Positions 18,447-25,276 of a DNA stretch of 64,000 bases are shown piece after piece. Position 1 is the stretch's first letter; each line of letters opens with the position of its first letter. Location of the stretch: the NCBI GenBank assembly GCA_034928145.1, contig JAYFPE010000048.1, positions 4,606-68,605 on the forward strand. Direction: 5' to 3'. The stretch comes from Pelethousia sp034928145. GTDB lineage: Bacteria > Bacillota > Clostridia > Christensenellales > CAG-138. The notes beneath the pieces were generated by a model. It ran no database searches, was not told the origin of the DNA, and worked only from the letters and a program-made list of their open reading frames with translations. Made by a program: the position numbers and the translations under genes.

Positions 18447-19211
18447 ATGTATATCGAGCTGTTTTTGCTGGATAACGCCCTAATGGACTGGATCATCCTG
18501 CGCCTGGCCGCCGCGCTGCGGGGGCGGAAGATAGCGGGGTGGCACACGGCCGCGGGCTGTATTTTAGGGGCGCTGTATGCGCTTTTAGCCGTATATTGGC
18601 AACCGGCGGGGAGCCTGCCGGGAAAGGCGGCATTTGGCTGCGCCCTGGCCCTGGCCTTTTCGCCCAAGGGATTTAAGGATTACGCCCTGTGTGTTGTGTG
18701 CCTGTTTGGCGCAGCCTTCGCCGTGGGCGGCCTGGCCTTCGCCCTGGCCCTGACCACCGGGGGGAGGATGGAGAAGGGCGTGATTTGGAGCGGCCTGCCC
18801 CTGCGCACGGCCCTTTGCATCGCCCTGCTGGCCTCCTTTTTGCCCCGCATGGCCAGAAGCATCCTCCGGCGGCGGCAGCAGGGACACGTCCGTCTGGAGA
18901 TTGAGCACCGGGGCGCATGCTATCGCCTGGAAGCCATGATCGATAGCGGCAGCAGTCTCTTTGACCCGCTTTCCGGCCTGCCCGTGATCGTGGCCTATCT
19001 GCCCGCCTTATCTGCGGAGGCTCACCTGCCCATCCCGGCGCAGACACTGGGGGGCAGCGGCATCCTCTACGCCCTGCGGCCCCAGCGCGTTTATCTGGAT
19101 GGCGCGCAAATCAATGCCGTGCTGGCCCTCAGCGCCGAGCCCCTTCAAAGGGCACAGGCCCTCGTTCCGCCCGCGGCCATGCCCAATGCAACAGGAGAGA
19201 GAAATCTATGA
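18447..19211 (+). CDS. spoIIGA: Sporulation sigma-E processing peptidase SpoIIGA
   Basis: Membrane aspartic protease that cleaves pro-sigma-E in the mother cell after a forespore signal. 254 residues: five hydrophobic segments in the first ~140 residues, then a cytoplasmic protease domain with the catalytic motif MIDSGSSLFDPLSGLPV (about residues 165-181; Asp in DSG). This matches SpoIIGA topology. The stop overlaps the sigE start as ATGA. A TTGACA at 18359-18364 lies in the 86-base upstream gap, but no clear -10 or Spo0A box pair was seen. Confidence 0.92.
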   Translation: MYIELFLLDNALMDWIILRLAAALRGRKIAGWHTAAGCILGALYALLAVYWQPAGSLPGKAAFGCALALAFSPKGFKDYALCVVCLFGAAFAVGGLAFALALTTGGRMEKGVIWSGLPLRTALCIALLASFLPRMARSILRRRQQGHVRLEIEHRGACYRLEAMIDSGSSLFDPLSGLPVIVAYLPALSAEAHLPIPAQTLGGSGILYALRPQRVYLDGAQINAVLALSAEPLQRAQALVPPAAMPNATGERNL

Positions 19212-19918
19212 CGCCCGCCTTTCTTTACAAGCTGCTGCTGCGGCTCTATGCCCGCATCGATCTTCGCGGTGCTCTGTATTACATCAACAGCGGCGAAGCC
19301 CTGCCGCCCCCACTAAGTAAGGAGGAGGAGGCCCAGTTGATGCACGCGCTCCTACAGGGTCGGGAGGATGTGAAGCAGACCCTCGTTGAGCGCAACCTGC
19401 GGCTGGTGGTTTATATTGCCCGCAAATTCGAGAACACCGGCGTTTGCATCGAGGACTTGATCTCCATCGGCGCGATTGGCTTGATCAAGGCCGTGAATAC
19501 CTTTGACGCGCGCAAAAAGATCAAGCTGGCCACCTATGCATCCCGCTGTATCGAAAACGAGATCTTGATGTACCTGCGCCGCAGTTGCAAGCTGAAGCTG
19601 GAGGTATCTTTGGATGAACCGCTGAACGTGGATTGGGACGGCAACGAGCTGTTGCTTTCGGATATATTGGGCACGGATCCGGATGTGGTCTGCCGCAACC
19701 TGGAGGACGAGGTGGATAAGGAGCTGCTGAGCCTGGCCATGGATAAGCTAACCCCCAGGGAAAAGCAGATTATGGAGCTGCGCTTCGGTCTCTCGGGCAG
19801 CCGGGAATACACGCAAAAGCAGGTGGCGGATATGCTGGGCATCTCCCAGAGCTATATCTCGCGCCTCGAGAAGCATATCATTAAGGTGCTGCGCAGCGAA
19901 ATGGCGCAAATGATGTGA
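19208..19918 (+). CDS. sigE: Sporulation sigma factor SigE (pro-sigma-E)
   Basis: Mother-cell sigma factor for early engulfment genes. 236 residues. The short N-terminal pro-sequence is followed by YYINSGEALPPPLSKEEE, typical of SigE. Region 2 includes NLRLVVYIARKFENTG and the core-binding DLISIGAIGLIKAVNTFD; region 4 has the helix-turn-helix VADMLGISQSYISRLEKH. The ATG overlaps the spoIIGA stop. In Bacillus and most clostridia sigG follows directly; here a convergent PerR-type gene follows instead. Confidence 0.93.
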   Translation: MTPAFLYKLLLRLYARIDLRGALYYINSGEALPPPLSKEEEAQLMHALLQGREDVKQTLVERNLRLVVYIARKFENTGVCIEDLISIGAIGLIKAVNTFDARKKIKLATYASRCIENEILMYLRRSCKLKLEVSLDEPLNVDWDGNELLLSDILGTDPDVVCRNLEDEVDKELLSLAMDKLTPREKQIMELRFGLSGSREYTQKQVADMLGISQSYISRLEKHIIKVLRSEMAQMM

Positions 19919-19926
19919 ATAAAAAA

Positions 19927-19952
19927 GCGAGGCGCTCTTTCGCGCCCCGCAG
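19927..19952 (-). terminator. Terminator of the PerR-type gene (minus strand)
   Basis: On the minus strand GCGGGGCGC and GCGCCTCGC pair (one mismatch) around a GAAAGA-type loop and are followed by six Ts. It may also slow transcription leaving sigE. Confidence 0.65.
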
Positions 19953-19966
19953 GTCAGGCAAATATT

Positions 19967-20356
19967 TTAGGACCCTTGGGCGGCCGCGCAGCTAGGGCAA
20001 AGACCGCAGAAAACCAACCCGCAGCTTTCCACCAGGCAGCCCGTTGCCGCCGCCACGGGACCCGCCAGGTCGGGCAGGGCGGTGCAGGGAATATCTACCA
20101 CGGCGCCGCAATCACGGCAGATGAGGTGGGAGTGGCCATCCGTTACCGGGTCGAACCGATCGGCCGCGCCTGGGATGGAGATGCGTGCAATCTTCCCTGC
20201 CTCCGCCAGCTGGTTGAGGTTGCGGTATACGGTGGCAAGGCTGACGCTGGGGCTTTGCTCTCGAATCGCTGTATATAAGGCATCCGCAGTGGGGTGCTGC
20301 CCCTGGGTCTCCCGCACAGCCCCCAGCACGAACTCGCGCTGCTTGGAATAAATCAT
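19967..20356 (-). CDS. perR: Fur-family peroxide/metal regulator, PerR-like
   Basis: Winged-helix metalloregulator of 129 residues. The recognition helix is VSLATVYRNL. All five residues expected for the regulatory Fe/Mn site of PerR are present: His21, Asp69, His75, His77 and Asp88. Asp88 (in AVVD) is where Fur proteins carry Glu, which favours PerR. Zinc cysteines are C80/C83 and the C-terminal FCGLCPSC pair. The ATG follows GAAAGGATTGGG. An inverted repeat lies just upstream and may be its operator. It is convergent with sigE. Confidence 0.85.
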   Translation of the reverse strand: MIYSKQREFVLGAVRETQGQHPTADALYTAIREQSPSVSLATVYRNLNQLAEAGKIARISIPGAADRFDPVTDGHSHLICRDCGAVVDIPCTALPDLAGPVAAATGCLVESCGLVFCGLCPSCAAAQGS

Positions 20357-20374
20357 AACCCAATCCTTTCGAAC

Positions 20375-20397
20375 ATAAGAACTATTACTGATCTTAT
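20375..20397. promoter_or_regulatory. Candidate PerR/Fur-type operator
   Basis: ATAAGA (20375-20380) and TCTTAT (20392-20397) form a 23-base dyad around an AT-rich centre, 19 bases upstream of the PerR-type start. Size and base content resemble Fur/PerR boxes but the match to the Bacillus consensus is partial. Confidence 0.45.
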
Positions 20398-20438
20398 ACT
20401 AAAGGATAGAGCGCGCTTTTGTCAAGGAGAAAACGTAA

Positions 20439-20470
20439 AACAAAAAGCCCCCTCCAGGGAAGGAGCTCTT
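20439..20470 (-). terminator. Terminator of the HU gene (minus strand)
   Basis: On the minus strand AGCTCC pairs with GGGGCT (one G-U) around a TTCCCTGGA-type loop, then CTTTTTGTTTT. Confidence 0.6.
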
Positions 20471-20485
20471 GCTTTGCCTAGAAAT

Positions 20486-20758
20486 TTAGTTGAGGGACTC
20501 TTTGAAAGCCTTACCGGCCTTGAAAGCGGGAGCCTTGCTGGCGGCGATTTGGATCTCTTCGCCGGTCATGGGGTTGTGGCCCTTATGAGCGGGGCGTTCG
20601 CGAACCTCAAACATACCAAAGCCAACCAGCTGAACCTTTTCGCCGGCCTTAAGGGTTTCGGTGATGGTGGAGAGGACGGCGGTCACGGCCTTCTCAGCAT
20701 CCTTCTTGGAAAGGGCGCTCTTTTCAGCAACGGCCGCGATCAGTTCGGTTTTGTTCAT
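20486..20758 (-). CDS. hup: HU family nucleoid-associated DNA-binding protein
   Basis: Small basic DNA-bending protein of 90 residues, the exact HU length. It starts MNKTELIAAVAEKS; the conserved GFGMFEVRERPAHKGHNPMTGE (about 46-67) forms the base of the DNA-binding arm, and the C-terminal KAPAFKAGKAFKE is standard. The ATG follows TAGGAGGTACTACA, a strong ribosome site. HU genes often lie near mazG/yabN in Firmicutes, as here. It has its own promoter and terminator. Confidence 0.97.
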   Translation of the reverse strand: MNKTELIAAVAEKSALSKKDAEKAVTAVLSTITETLKAGEKVQLVGFGMFEVRERPAHKGHNPMTGEEIQIAASKAPAFKAGKAFKESLN

Positions 20759-20815
20759 TGTAGTACCTCCTAAGAAATTTGAAAAACTAAAAATTTCGGG
20801 TTAAAATCCTCGTAT

Positions 20816-20844
20816 ATTGTACCAAGGTTTCCCTTGCAGGGCAA
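20816..20844 (-). promoter_or_regulatory. Promoter of the HU gene
   Basis: On the minus strand TTGCCC (20844-20839), 17-base spacer, TACAAT (20821-20816). It lies in the 115-base gap after mazG, fitting strong separate expression of HU. Confidence 0.6.
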
Positions 20845-20873
20845 GCCCTTTTTTGAAAAAATGCCCTAAATAC

Positions 20874-22325
20874 CTATTTTTTTTGCTCCTCTGCCTTCAC
20901 GGCTTCCCAATAGGCATCCATCCCGAACAAGGGCAAACCCGAAAGCGTTCCCCGTTCCTGTAAAATGCGCGCCTCCATGCGGCTAAAGCGGTCCATAAAT
21001 TTATCCGTGGCCTTGTGCAGAAGGGCTTCCGGATCCCGCCCCAACAGCCTGGCCACATTCACAGCCGCAAAGAGCAGGTCTCCCGCCTCCTCATCCACAT
21101 GGGCCTCGTCGCCCGCTTCCATCGCTTCGAGCAGTTCGCCGGCTTCCTCGGGCAGCTTTTGCAGGGCGTCCTTGGGGTTCGCCCAGTCAAAACCCACATG
21201 GGCGGCCTTTTTTTGCACCTTGGCGCTGCGCATCAGGGCTGGGAAGGCGCGTGGGACGGCACGCATAGCTTCGGCCGCCGTGGCTTGGTGCTTCTCCTTC
21301 TGCTTGAGCTGCTCCCAGTTGTATTTTACCTCGCCGCTGCTCTTGGCATGCGCGCCGCCAAAAACATGGGGGTGGCGGTAGATCAGCTTTTGCACGATGC
21401 CGGTGCTCACATCCCGCAAGGTGAAGGCGGCCTGCTCCTGCGCAATGATAGCGTGCAGGCCGATTTGCAGCAGCAGGTCGCCCAGCTCCTCGCAAAGGGC
21501 TTCGTCATCCTCGCGCTCGATGGCGTCCAGAACCTCATAGGCTTCTTCGATCAGCGGCCCGCGCAGGGAAAGATGGGTCTGCTCGGCATCCCAGGGGCAA
21601 CCGCCGGGCGCGCGCAGCCTGGCCAGCACGACCATCAAATCATCCACGCTTTTGCGCTCGAGCTGCTCGGGCAAGGCCGGGGGCACGATGAGACAGGTAT
21701 CGGCCGCATAAGTGGCCTGCCGATCCGCTTCCAGCAAAGGGATTGGCCGGGCCGTATAACCTTCCGGCCCCAGCGCGCAAAACCAAACGGGATATTCATC
21801 CGGGAAGTATTCACCGAGGGCCAGCTTCACATTGCCCGCGGACAGGCTCGAATCCACTTCCTCAATGCTTAGGGTGTGATAAGGATCCAAAATGCTGGGC
21901 AGGCCGCTGGCTGCGCAGCAGACCAGGCCATCCTCCGGCAAGGGGATGGGCAGGGCGCAAAGGGCGGCCTGCCCATAGCCGGGAGAGGGCAGGCGGCGCA
22001 CTGCCGCACCGTCCCTTTCGGCCCGCATCAAGAGGGCGCTGAGGGCGGCATCCCCCATGCCCCGGCCGCATACGGCATATACCGCGTCCTGCCCGGGGTC
22101 GCAGAGCCGATCCGCGATGGCCGCGTTGAGTTGGTCGAAATCGGCCGCGGTCTCATAGAGGTCATCCATGGCGGTATAGGGTAGGCCCAGGGCCAGCAAT
22201 GGGGCTGCGCAGGGGCTTTCCGAAGTCTGTAAGTATAGATGCTTCGCGCTTTTGATTGCTTCGAAGGCCGCCGCAGTGGTATGGCCGGGCGTGGCCAGGG
22301 GAGCGATGGTAAGGGTGTAGCTCAT
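20874..22325 (-). CDS. mazG: YabN-type protein: tetrapyrrole-methylase-like domain fused to MazG NTP pyrophosphohydrolase
   Basis: 483 residues from the ATG at 22325 behind GGAGGAATACCAACC; an earlier in-frame ATG would add nine residues without a ribosome site. Residues 1 to ~215 are a SAM-methylase-like fold that looks degenerate (no clear GxGxG loop). Two MazG repeats follow (about 235-340, beginning GGCPWDAEQTHLSLRGPLIEEAYE, and about 370-460). MazG hydrolyses NTPs, probably house-cleaning. The start codon overlaps the ispDF stop as ATGA. Gene order rqcP-ispDF-mazG recalls yabN-yabO of Bacillus. Confidence 0.9.
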   Translation of the reverse strand: MSYTLTIAPLATPGHTTAAAFEAIKSAKHLYLQTSESPCAAPLLALGLPYTAMDDLYETAADFDQLNAAIADRLCDPGQDAVYAVCGRGMGDAALSALLMRAERDGAAVRRLPSPGYGQAALCALPIPLPEDGLVCCAASGLPSILDPYHTLSIEEVDSSLSAGNVKLALGEYFPDEYPVWFCALGPEGYTARPIPLLEADRQATYAADTCLIVPPALPEQLERKSVDDLMVVLARLRAPGGCPWDAEQTHLSLRGPLIEEAYEVLDAIEREDDEALCEELGDLLLQIGLHAIIAQEQAAFTLRDVSTGIVQKLIYRHPHVFGGAHAKSSGEVKYNWEQLKQKEKHQATAAEAMRAVPRAFPALMRSAKVQKKAAHVGFDWANPKDALQKLPEEAGELLEAMEAGDEAHVDEEAGDLLFAAVNVARLLGRDPEALLHKATDKFMDRFSRMEARILQERGTLSGLPLFGMDAYWEAVKAEEQKK

Positions 22326-23464
22326 GGTTGGTATTCCTCCAGGCTGCAAACGCAGCGGGCCGTGATACAGATAAGTTCCCCTTCCGGGCCGCAGCCCTCT
22401 GGGGTGGTGGCCTTGACGCTGACCCTGGCAACGTCGCAGCAGAGGGTATGGGCCAGGTTTTGGCGCATCGCCCCAATATACGGAGCCAGCTTGGGCTGTT
22501 GGGCCACGATGGTAGCGTCCAGGTTACCCAAGAGATAGCCCTTCTCCCGCAGGAGGCCGTTCACGGCGGCGAGCAGCTCCAGCGAGCAGATGCCTTTATA
22601 ACGGGGGTCGCTATCCGGGAAGTGGCTGCCGATATCCCCCAGGGCGGCTGCGCCCAACAGGGCGTCAATAACGGCATGGGCCAGCACATCCGCATCCGAA
22701 TGGCCCAGAAGGCCCAGCTCAAAGGGGATCTTTGCCCCGCCCAGCACGAGGGCCCGGCCCTCGACCAGCCGGTGGGTGTCCTCGCCAAAGCCGCTGCGGT
22801 GCGCCCGGCTGCGAAGCAATGCTTCGAAGAGGGGGATATCCGCGGGCGTGGTCAACTTTTGGTTGCGGGGGCTGCCTGGGGTGAAATGCACCTCGCCATA
22901 GGCGCGACGGTAGATGGCCGCGTCGTCCGTGGCGCAAATGCCCGCCTGCCGCGCGGCTTCATAGGCCGCGAGGATACGCGCCCGGCCAAAAGATTGCGGG
23001 GTCTGCGCGGCCAGTAGGGTATCGCGCTCCAAAACAGCCGCCTCGCCCTGCCAGATGGTATCCCTTGGCGGCAGGGCGGTCACGCCGCTCCCCCGCGCGA
23101 GAGCGCCCGCAATGCTATCCAAAATAACGGAGGGTTCCACTAGGCAGCGGGCCACGTCGTGAATGGCCACGATCTCGCCTTCGGCCAGCAGCAGGGCGTT
23201 ATAAACGGATTCTCCCCGCGCGGCTCCGCCTTCCACCAGGCGGATGCGCGGGCCAGCTTTGCCATATCGTTCAACCAGGGACTGCGCCAGCGGCCGCGTC
23301 GCATCGGATACGGCGATGAGAAAATCCGTCACATCCGCGCGCAAAAAGGCCAGCAGGGCGTATTCCAGCGCCGTGCGGCCCGCGAGGGGCAGGGTCAGCT
23401 TGTCAAAGCCCATGCGGCTGGAGCTGCCGGCCGCCAGCAGGATGGCCGTAACGCCGCCGCTCAT
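22322..23464 (-). CDS. ispDF: Bifunctional MEP-pathway enzyme IspDF
   Basis: Fusion of 2-C-methyl-D-erythritol 4-phosphate cytidylyltransferase (residues 1 to ~222) and 2-C-methyl-D-erythritol 2,4-cyclodiphosphate synthase (~226-380); isoprenoid precursors by the non-mevalonate route. IspD has AILLAAGSSSRMG and DVARCLV (about 107-113); IspF has GEDTHRL and LGHSDADVLAHAVIDALLG, supplying the Asp/His/His metal ligands. 380 residues, normal for the fusion. It overlaps rqcP upstream and mazG downstream by ATGA, so the three are one unit. The IspF product loop reads PEGCGPEGE, slightly unlike the usual TEGLGFTG-type loop. Confidence 0.93.
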   Translation of the reverse strand: MSGGVTAILLAAGSSSRMGFDKLTLPLAGRTALEYALLAFLRADVTDFLIAVSDATRPLAQSLVERYGKAGPRIRLVEGGAARGESVYNALLLAEGEIVAIHDVARCLVEPSVILDSIAGALARGSGVTALPPRDTIWQGEAAVLERDTLLAAQTPQSFGRARILAAYEAARQAGICATDDAAIYRRAYGEVHFTPGSPRNQKLTTPADIPLFEALLRSRAHRSGFGEDTHRLVEGRALVLGGAKIPFELGLLGHSDADVLAHAVIDALLGAAALGDIGSHFPDSDPRYKGICSLELLAAVNGLLREKGYLLGNLDATIVAQQPKLAPYIGAMRQNLAHTLCCDVARVSVKATTPEGCGPEGELICITARCVCSLEEYQP

Positions 23465-23715
23465 CCGTTCCCCTCGGGCAGCAGCTCATACATGCTGGAG
23501 GCATCCGCCTTAAGGGCGTGCTCCTGCACGGAGAGCACCTTGAGCCGCACGTGCTTGCCGGAAAGCAGGATATCCAGCTCATCTCCCTCCTTGAGCTCGG
23601 CCGAAGCCTTGGCCACCCGGCCGTTGACCTGCACCCGGCCCAGGCCGCAGGCCTCGTTGGCCACGGTGCGGCGCTTGATCAGGCGGGATACCTTAAGATA
23701 TTTATCCAATCGCAT
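23461..23715 (-). CDS. rqcP: S4-domain ribosome quality-control protein RqcP (YabO/Hsp15-like)
   Basis: Small RNA-binding protein that helps RqcH add alanine tails on stalled 50S subunits. 84 residues from the ATG at 23715 (AAGGGAG upstream); the upstream in-frame ATG would add 13 residues without support. The S4 fold is plain: MRLDKYLKVSRLIKRR then VQVNGRVAKASAELKEGDELDI. Its place upstream of ispDF-mazG parallels yabO next to yabN in Bacillus. A longer Hsp15 function is possible but the length and context favour RqcP. Confidence 0.88.
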   Translation of the reverse strand: MRLDKYLKVSRLIKRRTVANEACGLGRVQVNGRVAKASAELKEGDELDILLSGKHVRLKVLSVQEHALKADASSMYELLPEGNG

Positions 23716-23764
23716 GTTAGAAACTCCCTTTTTTGTATGAAAAGATGATACCATATCCGCGGAT

Positions 23765-23792
23765 AAAAAACGAGGGGGCAGGGCCCCCTCGT
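23765..23792 (-). terminator. Terminator of the PrsA-like gene (minus strand)
   Basis: ACGAGGGGGC (23770-23779) and GCCCCCTCGT (23783-23792) form a perfect 10-base-pair stem with a 3-base loop, followed on the minus strand by TTTTTT. Confidence 0.85.
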
Positions 23793-23818
23793 AAGGTATC
23801 GATTTTTAGAACGCTTGC

Positions 23819-25228
23819 TTAACCCACGGAGCCGTTGTAGGAATGCACCAGCTCTTCGTTGATCTTGACGCTGCCGTCATTCTTCCAGGTATCCAGCATG
23901 GAGGCCCATTCTTCTTCCCGTAAATTTTCCAGCAGCAGGGTGGTGGCGGCTTCCTTCACGCCTTCCAGCGCTACGGCGCCCGGCGTTTCATCGGCGAGGT
24001 AGTAGAGGATATGGCAGCCGTCCGCATCCTGAATGACCTCGCTGTATTGGCCCAGGCGCAAGGTGGAGAAGGCGGTTTTCACCTCTTTGGACCAATCCAT
24101 GTCGCTCTCGTATTTGTTGCTGATAAGCAGGCCCTTCTTAGCGATGGTATCAAAGCTGAGGATATCCGCATCCTCGGTATATTCGGCCATAACGGTGGCA
24201 AAATCGTCGCCGGCCTTCAGCTTGGCGTAGGCCTCGTCGGCCTTTTCCAGCACGGGGGCCATGCGGGTGGCGTCAAGGGCGGCTACTTCCTTTTCCAGCG
24301 CCTTATATTGGGTTATGATCTCATCCAGGCGGGCGTTTGCCTTGCCGCCGATGGCCGCGTCAAAGGCCAGATCGCCGTATTCGGCGGCGAGGGCATCCAT
24401 CTCGTCCGTTTTGGCGGTGTATTCTTCACTGGGCTCCCCATCCGGGGCGATGAGGATGTGCAGCGCGCGGCTATAACCCTCGGGTACATAGAGGGAGGGG
24501 GTGCCGCCGTATTTTTCGTAGCTCTCCGCGTCGGTCTTATAAGCGCCGCCGTCCGTGGTGTAAGCATCCTTCTGCTCGGCTAGGGTATCGCCATACCAGG
24601 TTTGCAGGGCCGCGTCATCTACGGAGACTCCCTTTAGGGTCTCTTCGCGGAAAAGCTCGCTGATGGCGTTATTCTTATAATAATCGCGGATCCATTCCAC
24701 GAAATCGTCATAACTCATAGCGGAGCCGGTGTAGTATTCGGTTTCGGCCACCAATAGTTCCTTGGCGCGCGCTTCCACATCGATGGAAGCATCCGCTTCG
24801 GCCTCACCTTTGGCCTGCGTGCGGTAGGTATCCATCAGGTATTCCAGCTCTTCCGTGACGCTGGATTCGATATCGGCAAGCTTTTCCTCGTCCAGCTCTT
24901 CAAAGCCGGCTGCTTTCGCCTGGTAGGCGATGATCTTTTCCTCTGCCAGCAGGTCCACGATGAAATCCTGGAATTCGCTCAGGGCGGCTTCGTCGGAATA
25001 GATATCGTAGCCACGGCTCGCATAGTAAGAGGCGTAGGTATCGAACAGGTCAATGTATTCGCCCAAGGTGACGGTTTCTTCGCCTACGGTAATCGCGACA
25101 GCGTCCCGATCCACATCCGAAACGGGGGCGGCGGCGGGCGCGGCTTCGCTTTCAGGCTTGAGGGCGCAGCCCGCAAAGACGCTCAGCGCCAGAAGGGCGG
25201 CCAGGGCAAGGGCAGTTAATTTCTTCAT
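23819..25228 (-). CDS. PrsA/SurA-like peptidyl-prolyl isomerase lipoprotein
   Basis: Membrane-anchored folding factor for exported proteins. 469 residues from the ATG at 25228, chosen because GGAG lies 8 bases upstream, whereas the ATG four codons earlier overlaps that site. Signal peptide with lipobox VFAGC (Cys21). Residues ~35-215 form a SurA-N-like chaperone region rich in Glu/Tyr; the parvulin-type domain runs from SRALHILI (~256) to GCHILYYL (~420) with a long acidic insertion. Lies between mfd and rqcP. Whether the isomerase site is active is unclear because of the insertion. Confidence 0.8.
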   Translation of the reverse strand: MKKLTALALAALLALSVFAGCALKPESEAAPAAAPVSDVDRDAVAITVGEETVTLGEYIDLFDTYASYYASRGYDIYSDEAALSEFQDFIVDLLAEEKIIAYQAKAAGFEELDEEKLADIESSVTEELEYLMDTYRTQAKGEAEADASIDVEARAKELLVAETEYYTGSAMSYDDFVEWIRDYYKNNAISELFREETLKGVSVDDAALQTWYGDTLAEQKDAYTTDGGAYKTDAESYEKYGGTPSLYVPEGYSRALHILIAPDGEPSEEYTAKTDEMDALAAEYGDLAFDAAIGGKANARLDEIITQYKALEKEVAALDATRMAPVLEKADEAYAKLKAGDDFATVMAEYTEDADILSFDTIAKKGLLISNKYESDMDWSKEVKTAFSTLRLGQYSEVIQDADGCHILYYLADETPGAVALEGVKEAATTLLLENLREEEWASMLDTWKNDGSVKINEELVHSYNGSVG

Positions 25229-25276
25229 ATGTTTCTCCATTTTCGTATATTGTATCTTACATACCGTTTTATTATA

